This document shows positions 41,862-50,542 of a stretch of DNA of 64,000 bases, one piece after another; the first letter of the stretch is position 1; each line of letters begins with the position of its first letter. The notes beneath the pieces were generated by a model. That model worked only from the letters and a program-made list of their open reading frames with translations, was not told where the DNA came from and searched no databases. Made by a program: the position numbers and the translations under genes. Location of the stretch: NCBI RefSeq assembly GCF_027922185.1, contig NZ_BSFE01000002.1, forward strand, positions 186,001 through 250,000. Reading direction: 5' to 3'. The DNA is from Maricaulis virginensis (GTDB lineage Bacteria > Pseudomonadota > Alphaproteobacteria > Caulobacterales > Maricaulaceae).

Positions 41862-44189
41862 ATGACCGCAGATGCGGACGAAGATACCTATCTCCGTAAC
41901 GAACCGGAGCAGGCCGTAGCGCGGTCTGCCTTGCAGCGCCTTGCCGATATTGACGGCTGGGTCGGACAGGTCCTGCCCGGCCTCGTCGCTGTATCCTTCA
42001 TTGTCGTTGTTGCGCTTGCAGTGATGGCGGGCGAGGGCGCGTTGATGGCGTCGGCCCGCTCGACCAACCTGTCCGCGCTGCAGACCGTGCTGCGCAACAC
42101 GATCCAGCGCTTCGAGGACTGGGCCCAGGATCGCGAGAACGATGTCCGGGTCTGGGCGGAAAACGAGGTCGTCGTCGAAGCCCTGGCGGAATTGTCGCGT
42201 GCGCCCGTCCGGTCCGAGCTGGAACGTTCGCCTGCCCAGGCCCGCCTGCGCGAGACGCTGGGGCCCTGGCTCACCGAATACGGCTATCGCGGTTATCTGC
42301 TGATCTCGTCCAACGGCACGACGCTGTCCTCGATGCGCGACAGCGTGCTGGCGCAGCCGGCCCTGGTCCTCGATCTTCTGCCCGAGGGGCGCTTCCAGCG
42401 CAGCGGCTCGGTTCTCACGCGTCCCCACATCGTCGATCTGGCCCTGCCGTCCCCGGACATGGAAGGTGCGCCGATCGACGAGGAAATCCTGATGTACTCG
42501 GTCGCGCCGATCCGCGATGAAGGCGAGGTCGTGGGCTATCTGGCCCTGCGGGTGGATCCGCTGGCCGAGTACTCCGCCACCTTCCGCGTGGGGCGTACCG
42601 GCGTGTCCGGCGAGACCTATGCGATCGACCGGACGGGCCGGCTCCTGACCGAGACCCGCTACAGCGAGGAATTCGTCGAGGCGGGGCTGCTGGCAGACGG
42701 GCATCCCTCGATGCTGCATCTGGAAGTACGTGACCCCGGGGTCAATGTCACCCGTGGCGCGATCCCGTCCCGTCCCTACGCCGAATGGCCCCTGACCGAG
42801 GCGGCGCAGGACGTGATCGCAAACGGGCGGGGCTATAATCTGCGCGGCTATCGCGATGCACGCGGCGTTCTCGTCATGGGCGCGTGGGTATGGGATGACA
42901 GCCGTGACATCGGCGTCATCACCGAGATCGAGGTCATCGACGCGCTGGCGGGGGCCAACCAGGCCCGCGCCGTGCTGCGGGTCTTTGCCGTGGCGATGGC
43001 CCTGTCCTTCATCCTGCTGGCGGTCCTGTTCAGTGCACACAGGACGATTACCCGGCGCCGGGCGCAGGCGACGGCTGCGGCCAACCAGCGCCTGTCGCAG
43101 ATCCTGATGACAGCGGCCGAGGGCATTTACGGCATCGACGGGCAGGGTGTGCTCACCTTCATCAACCCGCGGGCCTGCCAGATGCTGGGCTATGACGAGA
43201 GTGAGCTGATCGGCCGGGATGTCCATGCGGTGATCCACCATTCCCGCCGCGACGGTTCGCTCTATCCGCGCGAGGAGTGCCCGCTACACCATCCCGGCAC
43301 CACAGCCGAGACGGTGGACGGCGATGTGTTCTGGACCAAGAGCGGACAACCCATCCCGATCGAATCGGCAAGTTCGCCGCTCGATCCGTCGGATCCGGCC
43401 AAGGGCGCGGTGATCACCTTCCGCGATATCACCAATCGCAAGCGCGACGAGCTGGCCCTGCGCCGCTACGCCCAGGAGCTGAAACGGTCGAATTCCGAGC
43501 TGCAGGAGTTTGCCTATGCCGCCTCGCACGACCTGCAGGAGCCCCTGCGCAAGATCCAGGCTTTCGGCGAACGGCTGAACAACAAGTGCTATGACGCGCT
43601 GGACGATACCGGCCGGCACTATCTGGAGCGCATGGTCGATGCGGCGACGCGGATGCGCCGGCTGATTGACGATCTGCTGAGCTATTCGCGGGTCAATTCG
43701 AAGACCACGTCCTTCCTGCCGGTCGAGCTGGCGACCGTGCTGGCGGATGTCCTTTCCGATCTGGAGCCGCGGATCGCGGCAGAGGGTGCGAAAATCCGTG
43801 TCGGCGAATTGCCGGCGATCGAGGCCGATCCGGGCCAGATGCACCAGCTCTTCCTCAATCTGATCGCCAATTCCCTGAAGTTCCGCCGTCCCGGCGTCCA
43901 GCCATCCATCTCCATCGAGGGCAGTGTCGAGGTCGGCGAGAACGGGGCCATGGCGCGGATTGCGGTCGCCGACAATGGTGTCGGCTTCGAGCCGCGCCAC
44001 GCCGAGCGCATCTTCGGCATGTTCGAACGCCTGCATGGCCGCGACGAGTTCGATGGAACGGGTGTCGGTCTGGCGACCTGCCGCAAGATTGCCGAACGCC
44101 ATGCCGGTGAGCTGACGGCCTGGGGCGAGCCGGATGCCGGCGCGGTCTTCACCCTGTTGCTGCCGGTGCGCCAGGGCAGTGTAACCTGA
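41862..44189 (+). CDS. Membrane PAS-sensor histidine kinase
   Basis: The 775-aa protein has a first membrane helix (about 41-63), a large extracytoplasmic sensor region (about 65-365; VKTRP-like dCache/CHASE-type is possible but not certain), a second helix (about 370-392), a PAS domain (about 405-530, with LMTAAEGIYGIDGQG and ITFRDITNRKRDE), and a kinase core with H-box AYAASHDLQEPLRKIQ, N-box LFLNLIANSLKF and GTGVGLATCRKI. This core type is shared with bacteriophytochrome kinases. It is followed by a second kinase with a related core and a CheY-like regulator. Confidence 0.9.
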   Translation: MTADADEDTYLRNEPEQAVARSALQRLADIDGWVGQVLPGLVAVSFIVVVALAVMAGEGALMASARSTNLSALQTVLRNTIQRFEDWAQDRENDVRVWAENEVVVEALAELSRAPVRSELERSPAQARLRETLGPWLTEYGYRGYLLISSNGTTLSSMRDSVLAQPALVLDLLPEGRFQRSGSVLTRPHIVDLALPSPDMEGAPIDEEILMYSVAPIRDEGEVVGYLALRVDPLAEYSATFRVGRTGVSGETYAIDRTGRLLTETRYSEEFVEAGLLADGHPSMLHLEVRDPGVNVTRGAIPSRPYAEWPLTEAAQDVIANGRGYNLRGYRDARGVLVMGAWVWDDSRDIGVITEIEVIDALAGANQARAVLRVFAVAMALSFILLAVLFSAHRTITRRRAQATAAANQRLSQILMTAAEGIYGIDGQGVLTFINPRACQMLGYDESELIGRDVHAVIHHSRRDGSLYPREECPLHHPGTTAETVDGDVFWTKSGQPIPIESASSPLDPSDPAKGAVITFRDITNRKRDELALRRYAQELKRSNSELQEFAYAASHDLQEPLRKIQAFGERLNNKCYDALDDTGRHYLERMVDAATRMRRLIDDLLSYSRVNSKTTSFLPVELATVLADVLSDLEPRIAAEGAKIRVGELPAIEADPGQMHQLFLNLIANSLKFRRPGVQPSISIEGSVEVGENGAMARIAVADNGVGFEPRHAERIFGMFERLHGRDEFDGTGVGLATCRKIAERHAGELTAWGEPDAGAVFTLLLPVRQGSVT

Positions 44190-44225
44190 CGGGAGGCGCG
44201 GGGCGGCGCGTCCCGTGACATGTTC

Positions 44226-45197
44226 ATGAGCCAGCCGGACCCGGACAGGGCAGGACTGCAGCAGCGTATCGTGCCCGTGCTGGCGGCGATCTGTCTTCTG
44301 CTGGCCGCTGGTGCGGGCCTGCCACTGGCCCGGGCAACCCCGGCGGCGCTGACGATTGTGCTGGCGCTCGTCGCCCTGCTGCTGGCGGTGGTTATCATCA
44401 GCTGGCGGCAGACAGACCGGGTATTGACCCGGCAGAACTCGGACCGTGCCCGGATCGCGCGGCTGGAAGCGGAGAAGGCGGATCTGGAGATCTTCGTCAA
44501 CGCGGCGACCCACGACCTGCACGAACCCCTGCGCAAGATCCAGGTTTTCGGCGACCGGCTGCGCGATCAGCTGGGCCTCCTGCCCGATCCTGCACTCGCG
44601 CAGCCGCTGGACCGGATGACCGCCGCGGCCGGGCGCATGCGCGACCTGCTCGATGCGCTGCTGGTGCATGTCCGGGTGCGCGATGACCGGACGGTTATCA
44701 CATCCGTGGATCTGGACGCGATCCTGGCCGGGATTCTGGAGGATCGTGCGGCCGATATCCAGGCGGCGCAGGCGAAGATCGAGGCCGGCACGCTGGGAGC
44801 GGTCGAGGCCGACGCCGTCCAGATGCGGACGCTTTTGGAAAATCTTGTCGATAATGCCTTGAAATACCGGCGTTTGGACGCGAGTGTGAATATTCTTATT
44901 TCCACTCAGGCCGACGACAACGAGGCAGGCGGGCGCGTGACAATCGAGATCAGCGATAACGGGATCGGCTTCGACCCGCGCCATGCCGAGCGCATATTCG
45001 GCCTGTTCGAGCGCCTGCATTCGCGCGACGCCTATCCGGGGGCCGGTGTGGGGCTTGCCACGAGCCGCAAGATTGCCGAACGTCACGGCGGGTCGCTTTC
45101 AGCCCGTGGAGAACCCGGTTCGGGCGCTTGCTTCACCTTGATCTTGCCCCGCCGACGGGCGAACCTGTTATCCGACCCGGCCCGCAGGGCCGACTAA
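44226..45197 (+). CDS. Short membrane histidine kinase related to the preceding one
   Basis: This 323-aa kinase (ATG at 44226; another at 44220) has two helices close together (about 16-36 and 40-60) and almost no sensor between them, then a coiled coil and a core with NAATHDLHEPLRKIQVFGDR, LLENLVDNALKYR and GAGVGLATSRKIAERHGG. The core is close to that of the upstream kinase (for example PRHAERIFG.FERLH in both), so the two probably arose by duplication. It may sense through the membrane helices or through partner proteins. Confidence 0.85.
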   Translation: MSQPDPDRAGLQQRIVPVLAAICLLLAAGAGLPLARATPAALTIVLALVALLLAVVIISWRQTDRVLTRQNSDRARIARLEAEKADLEIFVNAATHDLHEPLRKIQVFGDRLRDQLGLLPDPALAQPLDRMTAAAGRMRDLLDALLVHVRVRDDRTVITSVDLDAILAGILEDRAADIQAAQAKIEAGTLGAVEADAVQMRTLLENLVDNALKYRRLDASVNILISTQADDNEAGGRVTIEISDNGIGFDPRHAERIFGLFERLHSRDAYPGAGVGLATSRKIAERHGGSLSARGEPGSGACFTLILPRRRANLLSDPARRAD

Positions 45198-45215
45198 TTC
45201 GACGAGGCTTTCATC

Positions 45216-45698
45216 ATGAGCCAGGACAACCGGCTTTTCACCATTCTCATGGTCGACGACGATCCGGATGATCGTCTGCTCTTCAAGGAAGCCTGCGAGG
45301 AGGTGCGCCTGCGCAATCCGCTGGAATTCCTCGAGAACGGCGAACAGCTTGTCGATTATCTCAAGCGTCGCGGCGCGTATGCGAACCTCGAGGGCACGCC
45401 CTATCCGGGGATCATCCTTCTGGACCTCAACATGCCGCTCAAGGACGGGCGCGAGGCGCTGGAAGAAATCAAGAATGACAGCGAGCTGCGGCACATCCCG
45501 ATCATCGTGCTGACGACCTCGAAGGATGAGGATGATATCCTGTCGAGCTACGGGCTGGGGGCTTCGTCCTATATCGTCAAGCCGATCTCGCTCGACCGGC
45601 TGATGCGGGTGGTGAACTCGATCGGCGAGTACTGGGTGCAGATCGTCGAGGTGCCGGCGGCGGAACGTTCGTCCGAGGGTCTGGACGACGAGGAATAG
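45216..45698 (+). CDS. Single-domain response regulator (Rcp1-like)
   Basis: A 160-aa receiver-only protein: acidic cluster MVDDDPDDR, phospho-acceptor in LLDLNMPLKDGREAL, Thr/Ser in VLTTSKDEDD and Lys in YIVKPISLDR. The N-P-L-E-F-L-E-N-G and LRHIPIIVLTTS pattern is that of Rcp1-type regulators paired with phytochrome-like kinases. It has no output domain and lies 18 bases after the second kinase, so it probably receives phosphate from one or both kinases and acts by protein contact. Confidence 0.9.
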   Translation: MSQDNRLFTILMVDDDPDDRLLFKEACEEVRLRNPLEFLENGEQLVDYLKRRGAYANLEGTPYPGIILLDLNMPLKDGREALEEIKNDSELRHIPIIVLTTSKDEDDILSSYGLGASSYIVKPISLDRLMRVVNSIGEYWVQIVEVPAAERSSEGLDDEE

Positions 45699-45797
45699 CG
45701 CCGCTCCGGCGAATCGCCTTTCGCGCGAGCGGTCGCGACTTCGACGCAATTATTGTCTAGTGTCCCTCCTGGCGGCCTTCGGGGGGAGGGGAGTTCC

Positions 45798-46445
45798 ATG
45801 CTGTTTGCACGTCTGTCCAAGATTTCGGCGACGCTGTTCGTATCCATGCTCATGGCGATGGGCATGCTGGTCCTGCTCTGGTTCTACCTGCCTGAATGGC
45901 TGGGCTGGGTGCAGGATGGCGCCGATCTCGTCGAGGACGGCGTGTCGGCCATTCCCATACCCGAGCAATACAACAATCTCGTCCGCATCTATGCCAGCGA
46001 CGACAAGATCGTCCTGCTGATCTTCACGGTCATCGCGCGCTTCATCCTGGCGATCTTCGGCACGGCTTTCACGACCGCGACCCGGGTCGCGAAAATCCGT
46101 GTGGCCGAGCCACCCTTCATCAGCCGCATCTCCTCGATGATCGCCACGCTTTTCCTGTCCTTCGTGCTGGCGATCCTGATGCTGGCCTTTATCGCACTGA
46201 CCATGGAGCACGTGCTGCATTCCATGCTCGATATGGCCGACTGGGTAGAGGATCAGCTTGCACGCCTGCCGCTGGCCGGCCGTTGGCGCTCCGGCGTGCG
46301 GTTTGCCGTGTCGGACGACAAGATCCTGCTGCTCTTCTTCACCATCATCGCCCGCGTCCTGATCGCCCTCGTGGCGACCGGGTTCACGGCGGCGTGGAAT
46401 TCGATAACCGGCGGCAAGACCGAGACGATCAGGGTTCCGGCATAG
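45798..46445 (+). CDS. Internally duplicated membrane protein, 215 aa
   Basis: The ATG at 45798 follows a GGGGAGGGG site. The protein consists of two related halves. Half one: RLSKISATLF...(helix)...GADLVEDGV...YASDDKIVLLIFTVIARFIL; half two: RISSMIATLF...(helix)...MADWVEDQL...AVSDDKILLLFFTIIARVLI. Each half has two helices around an extracytoplasmic loop with a short helix and an S-D-D-K-I sequence at its end. I do not recognise the family. It lies 100 bp after the Rcp1-like regulator on the same strand, so it could be linked to that signalling cluster. Confidence 0.7.
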   Translation: MLFARLSKISATLFVSMLMAMGMLVLLWFYLPEWLGWVQDGADLVEDGVSAIPIPEQYNNLVRIYASDDKIVLLIFTVIARFILAIFGTAFTTATRVAKIRVAEPPFISRISSMIATLFLSFVLAILMLAFIALTMEHVLHSMLDMADWVEDQLARLPLAGRWRSGVRFAVSDDKILLLFFTIIARVLIALVATGFTAAWNSITGGKTETIRVPA

Positions 46446-46534
46446 TTCGTCCCGGCGCTGGGTGCACCGGCTAAATGCGGTTGTCATCTTTCCGGGGCAA
46501 GCTTGCGGATGCGTCCCTTGCTCCGGAGTTTTTC

Positions 46535-47017
46535 ATGTTCGTCCGCGTCGTGTGTCTTGCTGCCATGCTGGCGGTTTCCGGGGCGGCGTTCGCCGATGGA
46601 GCGCTCAGTGCGCTTGAGGCGGTTCGCCGGTCGATCGAACGGCCGCACACGCCGCTCGAGGCTCAGTGGATCGAGATGGATGTGTGTGGATCCGGTGAGG
46701 ACAGCGGACGCGGCTTTCTCAATTCCGTGCGCGATTATCGCAGCCGGGACTCCCTCAATGTCGAGCTGTTGCCAACCGTGCGGGCACGGCTGGAGCAGCG
46801 CCTGGGAGGCGATCCGGTTGCTGTGCTGCGCGGACAGCGGATCGCTGTCTTCGGGCCGGTCCGGCAGGTGCAGATAAACCTCTACGATGGCGGTGTGCCG
46901 ACGGGGCGCTATTATTTCCAGACACAGATGCGGCTGGCTTCCGCCAGTCATCTCGAGGTGCTGACCACGGACACCGGCGAGCCGCTTGCCGCACGGTGCG
47001 ATACGCTGATCGTCTGA
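46535..47017 (+). CDS. Small secreted protein, unknown function
   Basis: The ATG at 46535 has a CCGGAG site upstream and gives a 160-aa precursor with a signal peptide ending about AAFA (residue 20). The mature part has two cysteines (about 51 and 155) that could form one disulfide, and a beta-rich C-terminal half (GQRIAVFGPVRQVQINLYDG). I do not recognise the family. It converges with the esterase gene with a 5-bp gap. Confidence 0.6.
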   Translation: MFVRVVCLAAMLAVSGAAFADGALSALEAVRRSIERPHTPLEAQWIEMDVCGSGEDSGRGFLNSVRDYRSRDSLNVELLPTVRARLEQRLGGDPVAVLRGQRIAVFGPVRQVQINLYDGGVPTGRYYFQTQMRLASASHLEVLTTDTGEPLAARCDTLIV

Positions 47018-47022
47018 CCGCC

Positions 47023-48033
47023 CTACGCGCTGAGGCGTTCGGCCAGGAAGGGCAGGGAGCGGTTCATGCGGTAGTCGATCGAGGAGTGGTTGTCCGGGAA
47101 CTCCTCGTAGACGTGGTCGATGCCGCGGGCGGCGAGCGCCTTGTTCATACGGCGCGCGCCATAGACCAGATTGTACTGGTCGACATCGCCGCAATCGATG
47201 AACAGGCCCTTGAGGGATTTCAGTCCCTCGGCATGGGCGTCGAGCATTTCCAGCGGATCCCACTTCATCCACTCGGCCCAGCGTTCGGGAATGCGCTCGC
47301 AGGTATCGGTCGTCACCGGCAGGCGGATGCCCAGGAAGGCGTCGGGATCGGGGTCGTAGGTCGCGCCCATGGCCAGGGTCATCATCGCGTGCAGATCGTC
47401 GCCATTGACCTTGTCGGAGGCTTCGAAGGCCTCGACGAAATCCTGGATATTGCCGCCATGCCTGGCGAGACGCCGCAGGGTGAAGGCAAAGTCGGCGGCG
47501 AACATCAGCTCGAACCCCATATCGCCGGAATGGCAGGCCGCGGCCGACCAGAAGTCGGGGTGCAGCAGGGCGTGGACCATGGCGCCATAACCGCCGGAGC
47601 TCTTGCCGAACACGCCGCGCCGGCCGGGACCGCCGCAGCCGAAGGTTTGCTCGATGAACGGCACGGCCTCCTGCAGCAGGAAATCGTCCCAATTCCCCAT
47701 CGCCGCCGAGTTGACGTACTGATTGCCGCCCAGGCGGGTGAAACAGTCCGGGAAGGCGATGACGCAGGGCTTCATTTCGCCGTCATCGATCAGCCGCTGG
47801 GCGCGGCTGGGCGCGCTTTCCCCGAAGCTTTTCCAGTTGGTGTGCGCCGGGCCGCCGCCGGTGAAGCCGACCAGATCGACGAGCAGGGGCAGGCCGGCCG
47901 GATCGTGGCCGTGCGGGATGTAGACATCGATCCGCCGGGTCAGGTCCTCGCCGAGCATGTTGTTGGCGATCGCTTGGCTTTTCACGAAGTGCGTGGTGAC
48001 CGTTCCGGCCGGCAGGTGACGTTCTCGGCGCAT
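47023..48033 (-). CDS. Alpha/beta-hydrolase fold esterase (PF00756-like)
   Basis: The 336-aa protein (ATG at 48033, preceded by GGGGAAAG) has the esterase-D/antigen-85 fold. The nucleophile elbow is G-K-S-S-G (Ser145) in GVFGKSSGGYGAM, the acid is probably Asp in FIDCGDVDQYN and the base His in FPDNHSSIDYRM. There is no signal peptide. The substrate could be an acyl or siderophore ester; this is not determined by sequence. ATGs at 48045 and 48087 lack a good ribosome-binding site. Confidence 0.85.
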   Translation of the reverse strand: MRRERHLPAGTVTTHFVKSQAIANNMLGEDLTRRIDVYIPHGHDPAGLPLLVDLVGFTGGGPAHTNWKSFGESAPSRAQRLIDDGEMKPCVIAFPDCFTRLGGNQYVNSAAMGNWDDFLLQEAVPFIEQTFGCGGPGRRGVFGKSSGGYGAMVHALLHPDFWSAAACHSGDMGFELMFAADFAFTLRRLARHGGNIQDFVEAFEASDKVNGDDLHAMMTLAMGATYDPDPDAFLGIRLPVTTDTCERIPERWAEWMKWDPLEMLDAHAEGLKSLKGLFIDCGDVDQYNLVYGARRMNKALAARGIDHVYEEFPDNHSSIDYRMNRSLPFLAERLSA

Positions 48034-48125
48034 GGCTTTCCCCATTGGCTTGCGCGGCCACACTAGAGTGCATGCGCTCGCGGGCAAGTGCTTGAGATGT
48101 TGTGCGAAGCGGGTGATCCTTCCGC

Positions 48126-48682
48126 ATGGTCCAGGACAAGCGCTTCATCTCCGCCGACGGGCTGCTGGCCGACAGCATCCGGCTGGCGCGCCAGATTCAC
48201 GATGCCGGCTTCCGGCCGACCCATATCGTCGCCGTCTGGCGGGGCGGGGCACCGGTCGGCATCGCGGTGCAGGAATATCTCGAATACCGCGGCCTGGAGA
48301 CCCACCACATCGCCGTTCGCACGGCCTCCTATACCGGGATCGACCGGCAGGCGCCGGTCGTGCGCGTGTTCGGCGAGGGCTATCTGGTGGACACGCTGAA
48401 TGCGGAGGACCGCCTGCTCATCGCGTCGATGACGTGTTCGACAGCGGCCGCTCGATCGAGGCCTTGCAGCGTGTGCTGCAGGAGAAATGCCGCCGCAACT
48501 ATCCCGGCGAGGTGAAGGTGGCCACGGTCTACTACAAGCCCGCCCGGAACCGGACCGGCGGCAAGCCGGATTTCTTCGTCGAGGAAACCGACGACTGGCT
48601 GGTCTTCCCGCACGAGATCTGCGGCCTCACCGACGACGAGATCCGCACCAAGGGCGCAGCCGGCGCGGCGGTGCTGGACTAG
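48126..48682 (+). pseudogene. Frameshifted phosphoribosyltransferase (hypoxanthine/guanine type)
   Basis: The first frame, from the ATG at 48126, gives HIVAVWRGGAPVGIAVQEYLEYRG and runs to ...NAEDRLLI. At 48422-48425 the coherent reading moves to another frame, giving VDDVFDSGRSIEALQRVLQ (the PRPP-binding loop), then KVATVYYKPARNR and a normal C-terminus ending at 48682. Two extra bases (or one missing) at that point would restore one protein of about 185 aa. No slippery heptamer is visible. Either the gene is broken, or this is a sequencing error. The enzyme would use PRPP for purine salvage. Confidence 0.8.
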
Positions 48683-48685
48683 CGA

Positions 48686-48961
48686 TCACGGCCAGTCGCG
48701 GGCACCGTGAAGGACGCGCAGGATCTCGATGCCGTCGCCGTTCTGCCGGTAGATGACGAGATAGGCCGTTCCCGGCAGGGCCAGTTCCCGTGTCGATGCG
48801 ACACGCCCGGTGCGGCCCATTGAGGGATAGGTGCCCAGCATGCCGACGGCTTTGAACATGTGATCGCGAAGACGGGCGGCGGCGTCGATATTGTCGGCGG
48901 CGATCCGGGTGAAAATGGTAACGAGGTCGTCTTTCGCGCGGGCCGACCACGCGATCGTCAT
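48686..48961 (-). CDS. RelE/ParE family toxin
   Basis: The 91-aa protein has the ParE pattern: WSARAKDDLVTIFTRIAADN at the start, the central R.....M...YPSMGRTGRV, and the C-terminal beta-sheet TAYLVIYRQNGDGIEILRVLHGARDWP. ParE toxins poison DNA gyrase; RelE ones cut mRNA at the ribosome. The catalytic residues of RelE are not all present, so ParE is favoured. Its start overlaps the antitoxin stop by four bases. Confidence 0.88.
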   Translation of the reverse strand: MTIAWSARAKDDLVTIFTRIAADNIDAAARLRDHMFKAVGMLGTYPSMGRTGRVASTRELALPGTAYLVIYRQNGDGIEILRVLHGARDWP

Positions 48962-49203
48962 GCCTTGCGGGCCGCCTCGATCAAGGCATCGATCTCGTCG
49001 ACGACCTGGTCGTGCGGCACCGTCTTGCCGGCATCGGCATCGCGGATACCGTCCCGGATGGCTTCAACCATCCAGTCCTGCTGATCGAAATATTGTTGCA
49101 GGGCGTCCTTGACGACCCAGTTGCGGGACCGGTCCTGCGCCTTGGCCAGGGTGTCGAGCTTGTCGATGGCGGCATCGTCGATGCGGATGGAGATATTTTT
49201 CAT
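48958..49203 (-). CDS. Ribbon-helix-helix antitoxin
   Basis: The 81-aa protein starts MKNISIRIDDAAIDKLDTLA, a ribbon-helix-helix DNA-binding domain, followed by KAQDRSRNWVVKDALQQYF, then an acidic helical tail that would neutralise the toxin. It is the first gene of a toxin-antitoxin pair. The 25 bases upstream of its ATG contain an imperfect palindrome (CACATC..GATGAAGTG at about 49222-49239) that could be the autorepression site. Confidence 0.88.
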   Translation of the reverse strand: MKNISIRIDDAAIDKLDTLAKAQDRSRNWVVKDALQQYFDQQDWMVEAIRDGIRDADAGKTVPHDQVVDEIDALIEAARKA

Positions 49204-49280
49204 AATCCCGGCTTTGTAATCACATCTGATGAAGTGTACCACGCCGCCGGAACCCGCAAAAGGCGTGTCGTCCGGCCTCC

Positions 49281-49673
49281 CTATTTCACCCGGTGGATGG
49301 CGCAGAGCTTGTTGCCGTCGGGATCGCGGACATAGGCCAGGTGCATCGGTCCCATACTGGTCTCGCGCAGGCCGGGCGCGTCCTCGATCGAGGTGCCGCC
49401 ATTGGCGATACCGGCATCGTGGAAGGCCTTCACCTGCTCGGGCGAGGAGCACTTGAAACCGATCGTGCCGCCATTGGCGCCGCAGGCGGCCTCGCCATTG
49501 ATCGGCTCGGAGATGCCGAACGTGTTGCCGTCATGCCGGTAGAAATACCGCACATGCCCCGTCGGCGCTTCATTGCGCAGGGGCTCGCCGGCACCCAGCG
49601 TGCCCAGGACGGCATCGTAGAAACGCTTGGCGCGCTCGATGTCGCTGGCGCCGACCATGATGTGATTGAACAT
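49281..49673 (-). CDS. VOC family (glyoxalase-like) protein
   Basis: A 130-aa single vicinal-oxygen-chelate domain with two beta-alpha-beta-beta-beta units: MFNHIMVGASDIERAKRFYDAVLG at the start and MHLAYVRDPDGNKLCAIH at the end, where the last His-containing strand normally provides metal ligands. The substrate is unknown. It is 14 bases downstream of nadC on the same strand and probably belongs to the nad transcript. Confidence 0.85.
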   Translation of the reverse strand: MFNHIMVGASDIERAKRFYDAVLGTLGAGEPLRNEAPTGHVRYFYRHDGNTFGISEPINGEAACGANGGTIGFKCSSPEQVKAFHDAGIANGGTSIEDAPGLRETSMGPMHLAYVRDPDGNKLCAIHRVK

Positions 49674-49687
49674 GCGGTGTCCTCCCC

Positions 49688-50536
49688 TCAGGCCTCGTCC
49701 AGGCCGATGTCGAAATTGGGCGCCGAATGGGTCAGTGCGCCGACCGAGATTACATCGACGCCGGTCTGTGCGATATCGCGCACCGTGTCGAGATTGACCC
49801 CGCCGGACGCTTCCAGCGTGACCTTGCCGCTGGCGGCCGCGACGGCGGCGCGCAGATCCTCGAGGGAGAAATTGTCCAGCAATACGCTTTCGGCACCGGC
49901 ATTGATGGCGGCGTCGAGCTGGTCGAGCCGGTCGATCTCGACGGCGACGCGGGTCATGTGGCCAGCATGGTCGCGGGCGGCCTTCACGGCCTCGGCCACC
50001 CCGCCACAGACGGCGACGTGATTGTCCTTGATCAGGATGGCGTCATCCAGCCCGTAGCGGTGCAGCGCGCCGCCGCCCGCCTGGACGGCCTGGAGTTCGA
50101 AGGCGCGGAAGCCCGGCGTGGTCTTGCGGGTATGGACGATGCGGGCTTTCGTGCCGGCGACGGCGTCGACATAGCGGCGGGTGAAGGTGGCGATACCGCT
50201 CATCCGGCCCAGATAGTTCAGGGCAATCCGCTCGGCCGAGAGCAGCGCGCGGGCCTGGCCGTTGACGGCGGCGAGCACCTCGCCGGCCTTGACGCTGTCG
50301 CCGTCGCACACCTGGACATTCACCAGCGCGTCCGGGTCCATCTGCCAGATCGCTTCCACGGCCGGCTGCAGGCCGCAGATCACACCGGTTTCGCGGGCGA
50401 CGAAGTAGAATTTCGCCTCCTGGATTTCCGGGATGCAGGCCAGCGATGTCACATCGCCGCGGCCGCCCTGGTCTTCGGCGAAAGCACGGGTGACGGCATC
50501 GGTGACGACGAAGCGGGGCAGGGGGGAAACGGGCAT
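49688..50536 (-). CDS. nadC: Nicotinate-nucleotide pyrophosphorylase (carboxylating)
   Basis: NadC joins quinolinate and PRPP to nicotinate mononucleotide with loss of CO2. The 282-aa protein has the N-terminal substrate-binding half (GRGDVTS), the HTRKTTPGFR segment (Arg and His at the quinolinate site), AVQAGGGALHRYGLDDAILIKDNH-type loop (residues about 153-176), and the C-terminal EASGGVNLDTV barrel strand. It follows nadB by six bases. Confidence 0.96.
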   Translation of the reverse strand: MPVSPLPRFVVTDAVTRAFAEDQGGRGDVTSLACIPEIQEAKFYFVARETGVICGLQPAVEAIWQMDPDALVNVQVCDGDSVKAGEVLAAVNGQARALLSAERIALNYLGRMSGIATFTRRYVDAVAGTKARIVHTRKTTPGFRAFELQAVQAGGGALHRYGLDDAILIKDNHVAVCGGVAEAVKAARDHAGHMTRVAVEIDRLDQLDAAINAGAESVLLDNFSLEDLRAAVAAASGKVTLEASGGVNLDTVRDIAQTGVDVISVGALTHSAPNFDIGLDEA

Positions 50537-50542
50537 GGCGTC

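Noticed and set aside
48415..48430. Programmed ribosomal frameshift in the phosphoribosyltransferase
   Set aside because: There is no slippery X-XXY-YYZ heptamer and no downstream pseudoknot evident; mutation or sequencing error is simpler.
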